A DNA stretch of 64,000 nucleotides from Sulfurisphaera javensis (GTDB lineage Archaea; Thermoproteota; Thermoprotei_A; Sulfolobales; Sulfolobaceae). The position numbers and the translations under genes are program-made. Under the pieces are notes generated by a model. That model searched no databases. It was not told the origin of the DNA and worked only from the letters and a program-made list of their open reading frames with translations. Position 1 is the stretch's first letter. The number at the start of each line of letters is the position of its first letter. Location: the NCBI RefSeq assembly GCF_041154675.1, contig NZ_AP031322.1:744001-808000 (forward strand). Reading direction: 5' to 3'. Shown here one piece after another: positions 1-9,028 of this stretch.

Positions 1-360
1 GTCTCCTTTTCTTGCTTCTCTCATGATTCTAAATATTTGTAAAATAATGTCATCTGGCAAAACTGAAGGTACTTTTGGTTCGCATTCTCCATAATAGTCA
101 CAATTATAAAGATACTTTGCTAGATAGCCTGCAAGGAAAGTTTTTCTTCCTATTCTTTTATCAATAAAATTTCTAAGTATTTTTTTCTTGTTATCAATTG
201 ATAATGGAAGCAAATTTACTTTATTAACAAAACATTCCCAAGGATCATTCTTGCTACTACAATACTTGAAAATCTCTGGTAATATATAATCTTCAAAATA
301 ATCCATAAGTAAGGGATTCCTTCTTTGATCCTTAAAAAATATTTGCTCACATAATTTCAT
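1..360 (-). CDS. Hypothetical protein, 3' end beyond the window
   Basis: An open frame reads leftward off the edge from an ATG at 360, giving at least 120 codons. The ATG overlaps the TGA stop of the upstream ABC permease (357-359), so the two are probably translationally coupled and in one operon with the ABC ATPase. The visible part is soluble, begins [15 protein letters not shown], and has several cysteines (KYCSS, YNCDYYGECE). I do not recognise a family. The coupling suggests a role linked to the exporter. Confidence 0.6.
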   Translation of the reverse strand, partial: MKLCEQIFFKDQRRNPLLMDYFEDYILPEIFKYCSSKNDPWECFVNKVNLLPLSIDNKKKILRNFIDKRIGRKTFLAGYLAKYLYNCDYYGECEPKVPSVLPDDIILQIFRIMREARKGD

Positions 361-1091
361 ACACTTCTCCACCTACTAAACCTCAATGAGACGTAGTAAA
401 ATGCTACCGTTTCTAATATGAGTAAGATCCATGAAAATACTAATAAATCATTATTTATTGAAACTAGACCGACTGATTCTTGTGCTATTATTGCTGACAA
501 AGTAGTTGGTAATAAATATAATATATAAAATGCAATTTTAGGTAAAAGGTAATAAGGATAGAATATTGGTGGAATTATACTTAAGAATGTTGATAATAAA
601 CCCCCAATACCCCAACTATATCTCATGTGAGGAATTAATGTACTAATAAAGAAGCCAATAGCGGAAGTATTAAAGAGTAATAGTATCATAACTACTAACA
701 CTAAGGGGTTAAAGACTTTAAATAACAAGGACAGTATAACGTAAACTATTACACCGGGCAAAGAATATACTAGATTTGATAGCATTAAACCTAAAATATA
801 GTCGTTAGGAGAAACCTCACTAGCCACTAATAAATCTTGTAATTTTATTTCTAATCTTAGATATGCAAAATCTGCTGTAGATGATAATCCATTACTAGCT
901 ATTACGGTAATTAATCCTCCGACTATTCCAAATCCTAAGAAAGTTCCGTGAGATATCATATAAATTAAGAATAGTTCAGCTAATGGGATTGCCATGTAAG
1001 TTAAAACGTAGATGAACCCTCGTCTTATAGATGAAATTCCATAAAAGCGTATAAAAGCTAATAAAAAGTCAATTTTCCTCAAGGCTCTCAC
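357..1091 (-). CDS. ABC-2 type transporter permease
   Basis: A membrane protein of up to 244 residues with about six hydrophobic segments and no ATPase motifs, the usual size for an ABC-2 exporter permease. It lies directly downstream of the ABC ATPase and overlaps its 3' end, so the two should form one exporter. The reading begins with GTG at 1091. A GGTGAG sequence lies a few bases before an in-frame TTG at 1082, which may be the true start. The substrate cannot be read from the sequence. Confidence 0.8.
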   Translation of the reverse strand: MRALRKIDFLLAFIRFYGISSIRRGFIYVLTYMAIPLAELFLIYMISHGTFLGFGIVGGLITVIASNGLSSTADFAYLRLEIKLQDLLVASEVSPNDYILGLMLSNLVYSLPGVIVYVILSLLFKVFNPLVLVVMILLLFNTSAIGFFISTLIPHMRYSWGIGGLLSTFLSIIPPIFYPYYLLPKIAFYILYLLPTTLSAIIAQESVGLVSINNDLLVFSWILLILETVAFYYVSLRFSRWRSV

Positions 1092-1899
1092 CTGTATATA
1101 AAATGAAAAGATCTTCCAAAGTTATTGGTTTAACTACGTATTTTCCTAGGTACTTAGATGCATCTTCTTTATCTACATAAGAAATTCTCAGTCTGCCTAC
1201 TTTAATATCTCCGACTCCCTCAACCCTTACCTTATCTTTTAATTTATATAGAAGAGAATCAATTGTACCTTTTGCTATTATTTTCCCTTTGTGCAAAAGA
1301 ATAATGTCATCAGAAAGTTCCTCGGCTTCTTCCATGTAATGAGTTGTTAAAACAATTTTACTTTTCATAGTTTTCAATATTGACCATATTTCAGTTCTTG
1401 AATATGGATCAAGACCAGTTGTTGGCTCGTCTAAAAATACTACTTCTGAATTAGAAGCTAAAGCCATGGCAACGAATATTTTTCTTTTCATTCCCCCAGA
1501 AAGCTCATCAGAGGGTTTGTCTTTTGATTCCCAAAGGCCAACTTCTTTTAATACATCTCTTGATATCCTTTCTGCTTCAGATAAAGAGTTACCTTTAGCT
1601 GTTAAAAACATAATTAAATGCTCATAGGGAGAAGCCATTCCAACTGGTTGAGCCTCTTGAGGAATTGATGTAATTATTTTCCTAACCTTATTTGCGTCTT
1701 TAACAATATGATATCCCTCGATATAAGCTTCTCCTCTGGTAGGTAAAAGTTGTGTAGACAAAATTCTAGTTAAAGTAGTTTTACCTGCACCATTCCTTCC
1801 TAATAGAGTTAATACCCTTGAATTGCTGGAAAATGAAATATTATCAAGTGCAACTGTTCCATCTTTGTAAATCTTAGTTAAATTAATAGTTTCAATCAC
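1069..1899 (-). CDS. ABC transporter ATP-binding protein
   Basis: A 276-residue ABC ATPase with Walker [10 protein letters not shown], the signature LSGGMKRK, Walker [11 protein letters not shown] and a switch histidine in LTTHYMEE. The C-terminal part after about residue 215 is the short tail usual in ABC-2 exporters. The start is GTG at 1899, just 12 bases from the divergent TrmO gene, so the transcript is probably leaderless. It is the first gene of an operon with the permease at 357-1091 and the partial gene at 1-360. Confidence 0.88.
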   Translation of the reverse strand: MIETINLTKIYKDGTVALDNISFSSNSRVLTLLGRNGAGKTTLTRILSTQLLPTRGEAYIEGYHIVKDANKVRKIITSIPQEAQPVGMASPYEHLIMFLTAKGNSLSEAERISRDVLKEVGLWESKDKPSDELSGGMKRKIFVAMALASNSEVVFLDEPTTGLDPYSRTEIWSILKTMKSKIVLTTHYMEEAEELSDDIILLHKGKIIAKGTIDSLLYKLKDKVRVEGVGDIKVGRLRISYVDKEDASKYLGKYVVKPITLEDLFILYTGESLEEN

Positions 1900-1911
1900 A
1901 AATTACTATTA

Positions 1912-2319
1912 ATGAGTGTTTGTTTTAAGTACATTGGTTATATAAAGAGAAAAGACAATTCAGCTTCAAGACATGAAATAGTTGAAGTACATGTTAACAA
2001 AGAATATGAAGATGGTCTTACTGGAATTGAAGAATTCTCTCATCTAATCTTGGTTTATCACCTTCATTTAGTTAACTTTGACGGTAGGCTTTTAAGAGAA
2101 AGAGAAAACAGACAAATAGGGATATTTGCGACTAGGTCTCAACATAGACCTAATCCTATAGGAATATCAGTTTGTGAATTAATAAAAAGGGAGAATAACA
2201 TACTTTATGTTAAAGGAGTAAATGCATATAATGGCACACCAGTCTTAGATATTAAGCCTTATGATGAATGGGATAGAATAGAAAAAATAAGAGTACCTTC
2301 ATGGCATAATGCTAGATAG
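1912..2319 (+). CDS. trmO: TrmO-family tRNA methyltransferase
   Basis: A 135-residue protein that fits the TrmO/TsaA family, whose members methylate N6-threonylcarbamoyladenosine at position 37 of tRNA using S-adenosylmethionine. The diagnostic stretch ATRSQHRPNPIG is at residues 73-84, with HLILVYHLH earlier and a DIKPYDEWD region near the end. It is close to the length of the core domain, without the C-terminal extension of many bacterial versions. The ATG is 12 bases from the divergent GTG of the ABC ATPase, so both promoters must lie in the opposite gene. The fold assignment is firm; the substrate is by family. Confidence 0.85.
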   Translation: MSVCFKYIGYIKRKDNSASRHEIVEVHVNKEYEDGLTGIEEFSHLILVYHLHLVNFDGRLLRERENRQIGIFATRSQHRPNPIGISVCELIKRENNILYVKGVNAYNGTPVLDIKPYDEWDRIEKIRVPSWHNAR

Positions 2320-2610
2320 TTACTCTTTATCTTCTTTTATCTTATTTCTAAGACCTTTTATGAAAGACTTACTAACATCCATGAAATTCTGAGACATATG
2401 AACAGCAATATTTTCGGCTTTTTTACCAAGATCGATCGAAGCTTTAACAGCTTCAGAAGTTATTTCCATAGATTTTGTGACTGCTTCTTTCATGTATTTT
2501 CTATCCTCGTAAGCTTTTTGAATAGCTTCTCCTATTTTTTCTCCCATTTCATTAGAAGCTTTTATCATTCTTTCCTTTAATTCGTCTTTTTTATTTGAAT
2601 TTTCCACCAT
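2320..2610 (-). CDS. Small helical protein, partner of the RHH protein
   Basis: A 96-residue, highly charged, alanine-rich helical protein with no recognised family. I chose the ATG at 2610 (MVENSNKKDE) because AGGTGGT lies about 5 bases before it; a longer reading to 2715 would overlap the upstream gene and carries an unlikely N-terminus. The segment GEKIGEAIQKAYE resembles GEKIDEATQKTIS in the upstream RHH protein, so the two may share a helical interaction region. It is the second gene of a two-gene operon. Confidence 0.6.
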   Translation of the reverse strand: MVENSNKKDELKERMIKASNEMGEKIGEAIQKAYEDRKYMKEAVTKSMEITSEAVKASIDLGKKAENIAVHMSQNFMDVSKSFIKGLRNKIKEDKE

Positions 2611-2632
2611 ATCATACCACCTTAGGGTACAA

Positions 2633-3130
2633 TCATAAAACTGTAATTTTCTTAACGAATTTGCATTTTTGTAATAATAAAAGCTTATTGATGGTAGACG
2701 GGACAACAACTTCATCTACAGAAATGATTGAATCAATGTAGGTATCTATTGTTTGTTGGTCAATATCATCTAAGATTAATCTCTTAATATTTCTGAAAGA
2801 AACAGGTTTACCAAGACTTACTATCTCATTCTTTGTAATTCTTAATTCCTCAAGGTCTGAAACAATAAATATGTTTTTTCCAGCCTCATTATAACCTTCA
2901 ATGAAGGCTTTTCCAACCGAAATTGTTTTTTGCGTAGCTTCATCTATTTTTTCACCGACCTTTCCGGCAATCCCTAAGAAAGTCATCATTGCTTGATTCA
3001 TAACTTCTCCTACTGTTTTACCTGAATTTCTGGCAATATTTACCATTCTCTCGTACAAATCTTTATTCACTCCTCTTATGGTAATAGTCTTTTTGTTCTC
3101 ATCTTGTTGATTGTTTGACATGTCAAACAT
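2633..3130 (-). CDS. Ribbon-helix-helix DNA-binding protein
   Basis: A 165-residue protein whose residues 14-55 look like a ribbon-helix-helix (MetJ/Arc) domain: a short basic strand (KKTITIRGV) followed by two helices with GKTVGEVMNQAM. A helical stretch (GEKIDEATQKTIS) and an unrecognised C-terminal domain follow. Two ATGs are possible, 3130 and 3121. A TATA-like stretch centred near 3150 predicts transcription starting near 3124, which favours the second. A perfect 18-base palindrome covers both start codons and looks like an autoregulatory operator. Confidence 0.65.
   Translation of the reverse strand: MFDMSNNQQDENKKTITIRGVNKDLYERMVNIARNSGKTVGEVMNQAMMTFLGIAGKVGEKIDEATQKTISVGKAFIEGYNEAGKNIFIVSDLEELRITKNEIVSLGKPVSFRNIKRLILDDIDQQTIDTYIDSIISVDEVVVPSTINKLLLLQKCKFVKKITVL
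3112..3129. promoter_or_regulatory. Perfect palindrome over RHH gene start
   Basis: TGTTTGACA followed directly by TGTCAAACA forms a perfect 18-base palindrome. It covers the start region of the RHH gene and sits about 25 bases downstream of a TATA-like stretch at 3145-3155. RHH proteins commonly bind such palindromes and repress their own gene; that role here is inferred. Confidence 0.55.
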
Positions 3131-3300
3131 GTATTACAGTTTTACAAATAAAAAGTTTTTGGTAATGGAAATTTAGTAGAAATCGTAATCCATTGTACTG
3201 TCAGCTAAATATGAATTATTTCATAGTTGTTGTGTTTATTTTAATAAAGTCCTTTTAAAGAGAATTTAGATAATTTTATTTATTTAATAAAATTAGAGAA

Positions 3301-4311
3301 TTACTCAACAATTTTACTCACATCTTTGAATTTTGATGGATCACCTAGAACAAAAAGTATCTCTCCAGGCTTTACTTCAGTTTCTTGTGTAAAATAAGGA
3401 TCGAGTTTTCCGTTATGTAATATTGCTATTGGAATTACACCCTGAGGCAATTGATTTAGTTTTATGCTTTTCTGAACTTTAAAAATTCCAATTGAATAGT
3501 CTCCCTCGGCAGAAGGGTACACTATTCCAGCAAAGTTCTTCGATATTGCAGCTGACGCCATAATTCTTCCCATAAAATCCTCATAAGGTATTACAATATC
3601 GGCGCCAGCAGTTTTAAAAACGTCAATTAGAGAAGAATCTTTAACCATTGTAACTATTGTTAATGGTGGATTTAATTTTTGTACTTTTAATGTAATTAAA
3701 AGCGTCTGAGAGTCATCATCCATAGCGATTATAGCTGAATTAGCATTCTGAATTCCAGCAGCTATAAGATTATTTTCATCTTGCGGGTCACCAAATATGA
3801 CTTTATCACTCTTTAGCTCTTCATAAAGCTTTTTAGAACTCGTTACTACAACATAGTCATTTCCTAATACTTCAAGTCTTCTTACTGCTGATAGTATACT
3901 TTCTGTATTTCCTATGAGAACATAATGCCCTTTCATTAATTTTCCTCTCCATCTTGCCCTTGCGTCTATCCATGTATTCCTGTTTAAAATAGTTGATATT
4001 AAAGATTGAGCCATGCTAGCAAATAAACCTACTGTGAAAAGTATCATAATAGTTAGGAAAAGCTTTTCTTGCGAAGGCATTTGATTAATATTTGGAGCAT
4101 AAAGCCCTACAGTAGTGATCACATTTACAGCAGCATAAATTGCTGAAATCCAATCTAAGCCTTGATAATATACAAATACAAGGGCAATAATGTAAACTAC
4201 TATACTAAGTAATATTAACTGAACGTAAATTCTCCTTAAAACTGAATACGGAGCTGCTATAAATTCAAGAATACGTATAACATACTTATTCCAAAATCTT
4301 AATCTGTCCAC
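3301..4311 (-). CDS. Potassium channel with RCK (TrkA-N) domain
   Basis: A 336-residue two-helix ion channel: a membrane helix near residues 31-50, a pore loop near 55-72, a second helix near 84-107, then an RCK/TrkA-N Rossmann domain (GHYVLIGNTESILSAVRRLE) and a TrkA-C-like end. This is the MthK layout, in which the cytoplasmic ring gates a potassium pore. The selectivity filter reads T67-V-G-L-Y71 instead of TVGYG, so ion selectivity may differ. The start is GTG at 4311 with a TTTAAAC box about 26 bases upstream, giving a leaderless transcript. Confidence 0.82.
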   Translation of the reverse strand: MDRLRFWNKYVIRILEFIAAPYSVLRRIYVQLILLSIVVYIIALVFVYYQGLDWISAIYAAVNVITTVGLYAPNINQMPSQEKLFLTIMILFTVGLFASMAQSLISTILNRNTWIDARARWRGKLMKGHYVLIGNTESILSAVRRLEVLGNDYVVVTSSKKLYEELKSDKVIFGDPQDENNLIAAGIQNANSAIIAMDDDSQTLLITLKVQKLNPPLTIVTMVKDSSLIDVFKTAGADIVIPYEDFMGRIMASAAISKNFAGIVYPSAEGDYSIGIFKVQKSIKLNQLPQGVIPIAILHNGKLDPYFTQETEVKPGEILFVLGDPSKFKDVSKIVE

Positions 4312-4400
4312 AATCTATGATATTCCTTTGTATGTTTAAAGTTTTCTAATGTTAAAGTAAGTTTAAATTATCATTATCAAAATTCAAACTTACTTAAAGC

Positions 4401-4408
4401 TTATATAT
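4401..4408 (+). promoter_or_regulatory. TATA box of the MFS transporter
   Basis: TTATATAT is centred about 25 bases before the ATG at 4430, the spacing expected for a leaderless Sulfolobales transcript. This supports ATG 4430 over the TTG at 4427. Confidence 0.6.
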
Positions 4409-4429
4409 TTTTAAACTATATAAATTTTG

Positions 4430-5851
4430 ATGGCCGATAAACCCTCAAAAGATCAAATCTATAATAAAGTAGCTGAATTAACTGCAAGAATTGACAGACT
4501 ACCTACTATGGTACTACCTATATCAGTAATTCTTGCATTAGCATTTGGTTATTTTATTGCCTTATATGATGTAATTGATATTGGTATTGCATTTTCTGGT
4601 ACTTCATTACCGTATACTGGATTAACACCATCAGAAGCATCAACCGTAGTTTCAATGGGATTAGCAGGCTACATTCCTGGCGCTATAATATTAGGTTATC
4701 TAGCGGATAAATATGGAAGAAAGCCAATGCTAATGTTTACTGCATTATTAACCGCTATAGGAAGTTTAGGTAATGCTTTATCATTTAATTATCCAATGTT
4801 TATAGTTTTCAGATTCATTACTGGAATGGGAATAGGCGGAGATCTAATTTTAGTGCCAACTTATATAGTGGAAATGGTTCCAGCTGTCAAAAGAGGGCAG
4901 TATTTTAACCTAGTTTATATTGCCGGATGGGCTGGATTAGGTTTAGGTCCATTTCTAGCATCTATTATTGATCTACTTAATCCAGCTATAGGTTGGAGAG
5001 TAATATTCTTAATAGGTGCAACTCTAGCATTCATAGTCTTAATAATAAGATCTCATGCATCAGAAACAGTTAGAATGCTTGCGTTAAAAGGAAGGATTAA
5101 TGAGGCTGAAAAGATAGTTGCAGAGATGGAAGAGAAAGCAGTCCAAAAGACTGGGATTTCCCTTCCTCCTTATAATCCATTAAATTATAAAGTTGAGGAA
5201 AAGAATCCACTTGCAGTATTTAAGAACAAGAAGTATGCTGTAAGGATTATATCAGTTATGTTATCAATATTCTTCTTCTATTTTGGTGAATATCCGTACT
5301 TAACAGAGTTCTTATTATGGGCTGGTGGTTTAAAGAACTTAACTCAAGCGCAAATAAATGAACTAACCTTCTATTATGGTTTAGCGGGCGTAGCAACATT
5401 TTTAGGAGCTATAGCATTAAGGTTCATAGTAGAAAAAATTAGGAGAGCTATACTAACAACAATTGCCTATTTTGTTGGAATGTTATTAGGAGTATTGATA
5501 GCCACTTTAGGAACTATTAACTTAAATATTCCATTAGCATTTGGAGGAATGTTATTAACAAACTTTATAGGTGTAGGATGGAGTAATCAGTTAAACTATT
5601 TAAATGGAACTGAAAACGTACCAACTTATGCGAGAGCTACATCGTTTGCATTTAGCGATGGTGCAGCACATTTAGGGGCTGCGATATCTACAGCAATAAT
5701 CTTACCTATAATTTCAAGTATTGGAGCTTTATCTACATGGGTTTTATTCCAAGTACCTATGGTAATAATGGGAATTGTACTAATCTTCGTATTACCAAAC
5801 ACTATAGGGCAAAGTTTAGAGAAAATTAATGAAGCTGGAGCTGGTATTTAA
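4430..5851 (+). CDS. MFS transporter
   Basis: A 473-residue major facilitator with about 12 membrane helices. The loop between helices 2 and 3 carries the family motif in LADKYGRKPM, and there is a second motif-like stretch near RFITGMGIGGD. A cytoplasmic loop near residues 210-260 separates the two halves. It resembles the metabolite:H+ / sugar-porter type used for organic acids, phosphate or sugars, but the substrate is not evident. ATG 4430 is chosen from the TATA spacing. It converges with the small gene at 5848. Confidence 0.85.
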   Translation: MADKPSKDQIYNKVAELTARIDRLPTMVLPISVILALAFGYFIALYDVIDIGIAFSGTSLPYTGLTPSEASTVVSMGLAGYIPGAIILGYLADKYGRKPMLMFTALLTAIGSLGNALSFNYPMFIVFRFITGMGIGGDLILVPTYIVEMVPAVKRGQYFNLVYIAGWAGLGLGPFLASIIDLLNPAIGWRVIFLIGATLAFIVLIIRSHASETVRMLALKGRINEAEKIVAEMEEKAVQKTGISLPPYNPLNYKVEEKNPLAVFKNKKYAVRIISVMLSIFFFYFGEYPYLTEFLLWAGGLKNLTQAQINELTFYYGLAGVATFLGAIALRFIVEKIRRAILTTIAYFVGMLLGVLIATLGTINLNIPLAFGGMLLTNFIGVGWSNQLNYLNGTENVPTYARATSFAFSDGAAHLGAAISTAIILPIISSIGALSTWVLFQVPMVIMGIVLIFVLPNTIGQSLEKINEAGAGI

Positions 5852-6096
5852 ACCTTAAGACAGTCCTTAATTTTTTCTATTAAAAGTTCTGCATCTTCTT
5901 TTTCTATATGAATGAAATATCTCCAACTCTCATCATTTAGTGAAGGAAAATGAAGTACAATATTTGCTAAGTTTTTACATTCTTCACTATCTATGAGTAT
6001 GCTAGGATTATTTTTCAAAAATTGCTTAATGAAATTTAATGCTGTCAGAGGTTTCCCCATCTTTACTAAATTTAATGCAACTTCAATTTCCTCCAT
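5848..6096 (-). CDS. Hypothetical small protein
   Basis: An 82-residue soluble, mainly helical protein with no recognised family. Its first 25 bases overlap the 3' end of the upstream amino-acid permease, so it is probably translated from the same message and may act with that permease. It overlaps the last four bases of the convergent MFS gene. Confidence 0.6.
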   Translation of the reverse strand: MEEIEVALNLVKMGKPLTALNFIKQFLKNNPSILIDSEECKNLANIVLHFPSLNDESWRYFIHIEKEDAELLIEKIKDCLKV

Positions 6097-7382
6097 TTTA
6101 ATCCCCAGTGTACAAAACCTAATATAATTCCGCTAATTAATGAAAGTATTCCTACTAGTGATATGGTCCCGCTATAAGGATAGATGTTTGAAAATATACC
6201 ATAACCCATTAGTAATACTGCTGAAATAGATAAGAGAGCATCATAATATTTAAAGCCTATTGTTTTTCTTGTGAAAAATGGGAATAAAGCTGAAACAATA
6301 ACGTGAGAGCCATAAAGCGTTACTAAAGAAGCTTCAGTAGTTAAATTATATACTTCAGTATATTGTCCTGTAATACTAGCAATTAAGTTAATAATTAAGA
6401 AAAATCCAGCAACAGCTAAAATAGATTCTAGCATATTATTCCTTAGTAAACTATATGTTAATCTTGATAATGCAACATATGCTGCTGTTACTGAGCCTAT
6501 TAAACTATTTAGTGTGAAAATAAAAATAACTAATGCCATAGGATTTCCCATTAGTTCTTGAGCGATATAAAAAGCTGGATACTGAGTTATATTAAGCAGG
6601 TTTTGAACACCAGAATCAGAATAGCCAGCAAAGGCAATCTCGAAATATGAGGCAAAGAGTACTGCTATAGAAGCAATCCAATATGCGTATAAATATGATT
6701 TTGCGACGGTTTTTCCTTTTCCTATTGCCTCATATCCTAAAAAGAAGGATGCACCTCCACCAGCTAAAGTAAAACCTACGGCTAATGCACCAGAGAAAAA
6801 ATTAGAAGATGAAACAGTTATGTGTAATGGTTCTAATGAAAATCCTGTGACTGAAAGAACTTTTATTCCTAATATAAAGATGAGAATAACTTCTATTGCA
6901 GATGTTATCAATGCATAGAATAATGGTGGTCTTATTCCTGTAAGAAGAAGTAAAGTCAAAATTATTGGTATTAAGATTTCTATTATGGAAATTACATAGG
7001 TTGGCAGTGAAAATTCAGAAGTTATTACAATTCCGGTTAAATAAGTAGTTGCTGATGGCAAGTAAATAGCATAACTTATCCAGTAAAGCCATCCAGCAAT
7101 TCTACCTAATAATTCTCCTCCTCCTCTTCTTGCAAACTCATAAGTTCCACCAGTTGAGGCAACTACTTTTGAATATCTATAACCTATAAGAACCCATAGA
7201 AAGTAAATTAACGCTCCAAGTACGCCTGCTATAAAAGTAGAGGATAAAGCGTCTGAAAGGGCAAAAGTTAGATATGCAGATGCTGATCCTAGAGGTGCAA
7301 TTGAGCTTAATGATTGAGCGTAGACTAAATAGCTTGGTATTGAGTTCTCTTTTGGTTCCAATTTCTTGGATAAGCTAACCAT
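6072..7382 (-). CDS. APC-family amino acid permease
   Basis: A 436-residue polytopic protein with about 12 hydrophobic segments. The N-terminal region (APLGSASAYLTFAL, TGGTYEFARRGGGE) matches the amino acid-polyamine-organocation superfamily, which imports amino acids or amines by proton or sodium symport. An AAATATATTTA stretch upstream of ATG 7382 suits a leaderless start. The substrate is unknown. A small protein gene overlaps its 3' end. Confidence 0.83.
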   Translation of the reverse strand: MVSLSKKLEPKENSIPSYLVYAQSLSSIAPLGSASAYLTFALSDALSSTFIAGVLGALIYFLWVLIGYRYSKVVASTGGTYEFARRGGGELLGRIAGWLYWISYAIYLPSATTYLTGIVITSEFSLPTYVISIIEILIPIILTLLLLTGIRPPLFYALITSAIEVILIFILGIKVLSVTGFSLEPLHITVSSSNFFSGALAVGFTLAGGGASFFLGYEAIGKGKTVAKSYLYAYWIASIAVLFASYFEIAFAGYSDSGVQNLLNITQYPAFYIAQELMGNPMALVIFIFTLNSLIGSVTAAYVALSRLTYSLLRNNMLESILAVAGFFLIINLIASITGQYTEVYNLTTEASLVTLYGSHVIVSALFPFFTRKTIGFKYYDALLSISAVLLMGYGIFSNIYPYSGTISLVGILSLISGIILGFVHWGLKWRKLKLH

Positions 7383-7564
7383 ATGTTTAATTTAGATAAG
7401 GTAAATATATTTTTTCTTACCTCTCTTTACCTTCTGTTATCGTTCTTTGCAAAACAAGTAAGAGAAAGAATTAGAAGTTAATTGATACGGTAGAAAGTTT
7501 CTTAGATTCTTGGCTCATTCTTATATTTCAAGAATTTAAGATAGTTTATAACTTTTCGAAACGA

Positions 7565-9016
7565 CTAAGTGAATTTCCTAGAAAATTTCTGTATTATATT
7601 TCTAATATCATGAGTCACTATGTTATCATGAGGGCATGCTTCAATACAGTCTCCTACTCCTACACATTTGAAAGCCTTAAATTCACCCTTCTTAATGAAC
7701 GAAGCTCGCATATCTGTTAAACCAACTGGACAAGCTGTGGCGCAATCAACACTTCTACAATTTAAACACAGCTTAGGATCCTTAACCTTAAGTTTAAAGA
7801 GACCTAGATATCCAAAAAATTGATTAAAGGATCCCCATGCACATAATCCAGAAGTTACACAAGAATAATTTCCTAGGAAGGGCATCGTTACAAACTGAAG
7901 ATACCAAATTACGTTAAAGTAAAGGCTACTATAAAATACTGTCGGATCGTTACCTAGAATAGTGAAGTTAATTATTTTTTCAAAATTAAGGTAAGATAGA
8001 ATTGCAAAAATAATAAGTGAGCCCCAAATTATTATCATCAATATTTTGTAGAAATTGCTCATTTTTGATGTTAGAGTCTTTTTACCTAATTTTGATATCC
8101 TATTGTATTTTTTCATAGAATCTTGAAAAGTCCCTTGAAGCATAAAAGGTGCAGTACAAGTCACAGAGCAAACTTGTCTAGATCCAAATAAAAATGAAAG
8201 AATTGCAGTTACAATATAAGTGCCCAAAATACCATCAATAAGATATGAAGGTTCTACAGGACCATAAGTTCCAAAACCATTAAACCACATATATGGTATG
8301 TATTCCACACCATTAGCTATTGGTGAAAAACTAGGTAACCAAATACTATATACAAAGTAAGCTAAAATCATAAGAAATATTCTTACTTTATTCTCTATCT
8401 TATTTACTTCAACTAACCTAAAGAAAGCTAAACTTCCTAACCAGACTCCCATTTCTAACATAAACCAAGGACTTGCTGTAATCGTTGCAAATACAGACAG
8501 AAAGTCGACAATCAGATATAAAGGATTAGAAATCGGAAAATATCCGAATTGATTAAATAAGTTCTGAATGTTGGTAACATATCCAGTCACGTAACTTAAA
8601 ACTCCACTAGAGAACCATGCAAATACAAAAGCTAAAAATAGTAGTAAGAATGCTAATTTAGAATTATTAAGATATGTTGTTTTTCCTTTTCTCATGAAGA
8701 AACGTAATAAAAGATATAATTCTGGGATAGCTAAAAGATAAGTAGGTGTGTCAATAAAATCATTAAGAAATAAAATCATATATGTTAATGATAAAGCGAT
8801 AAGTATATCTAATGCGACAAATGGATATTTAGTATTTGTATTTCTGTTTAGATATAGATTCTGAAATAATATTGCAACTAGAAATAGATTTATAAATATT
8901 AAAGGTATAATGCAAAATGCACTAAATGGAATAGAAATAAATATTAAAAAATATATATTTTTAGATATTAAAAATACAAATTTTTGTAAAAAAAGGTTTA
9001 AATTGGAAAACTTCAC
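7565..9016 (-). CDS. Membrane-bound polyferredoxin-type Fe-S protein
   Basis: A 483-residue protein with about ten membrane helices followed by a cytoplasmic ferredoxin-like tail. Membrane-side cysteines occur in RQVCSVTC and YSCVTSGLC, as in NapH/CcoG-type proteins. The tail has one full 4Fe-4S set at C417, C420, C425 and C429. The second set has only C451, C457 and C461: the usual second cysteine is a valine (CVGVGDC). It probably passes electrons between membrane quinone and soluble partners. Sulfolobales iron-oxidation (fox) clusters hold proteins of this general type, but I cannot confirm a link. It starts with GTG at 9016. Confidence 0.75.
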   Translation of the reverse strand: MKFSNLNLFLQKFVFLISKNIYFLIFISIPFSAFCIIPLIFINLFLVAILFQNLYLNRNTNTKYPFVALDILIALSLTYMILFLNDFIDTPTYLLAIPELYLLLRFFMRKGKTTYLNNSKLAFLLLFLAFVFAWFSSGVLSYVTGYVTNIQNLFNQFGYFPISNPLYLIVDFLSVFATITASPWFMLEMGVWLGSLAFFRLVEVNKIENKVRIFLMILAYFVYSIWLPSFSPIANGVEYIPYMWFNGFGTYGPVEPSYLIDGILGTYIVTAILSFLFGSRQVCSVTCTAPFMLQGTFQDSMKKYNRISKLGKKTLTSKMSNFYKILMIIIWGSLIIFAILSYLNFEKIINFTILGNDPTVFYSSLYFNVIWYLQFVTMPFLGNYSCVTSGLCAWGSFNQFFGYLGLFKLKVKDPKLCLNCRSVDCATACPVGLTDMRASFIKKGEFKAFKCVGVGDCIEACPHDNIVTHDIRNIIQKFSRKFT

Positions 9017-9020
9017 TTAG

Positions 9021-9027
9021 GTCACCC
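9021..9027 (-). promoter_or_regulatory. Shine-Dalgarno site of the Fe-S membrane protein
   Basis: GGGTGAC on the minus strand ends four bases before the GTG start at 9016. It fits the anti-Shine-Dalgarno sequence and supports this GTG as the start of an internal operon gene. Confidence 0.5.
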
Positions 9028-9028
9028 T

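Noticed and set aside
2398-2580. Plus-strand ORF rich in Phe and Ser
   Set aside because: It is the mirror of the Lys/Glu/Ala-rich helical protein on the minus strand, a common shadow effect.
7383-7481. A 32-codon plus-strand ORF (MFNLDKVNIFF...)
   Set aside because: It starts on the base next to the divergent permease ATG and occupies that gene's promoter, including its TATA box; composition is plain AT-rich DNA.
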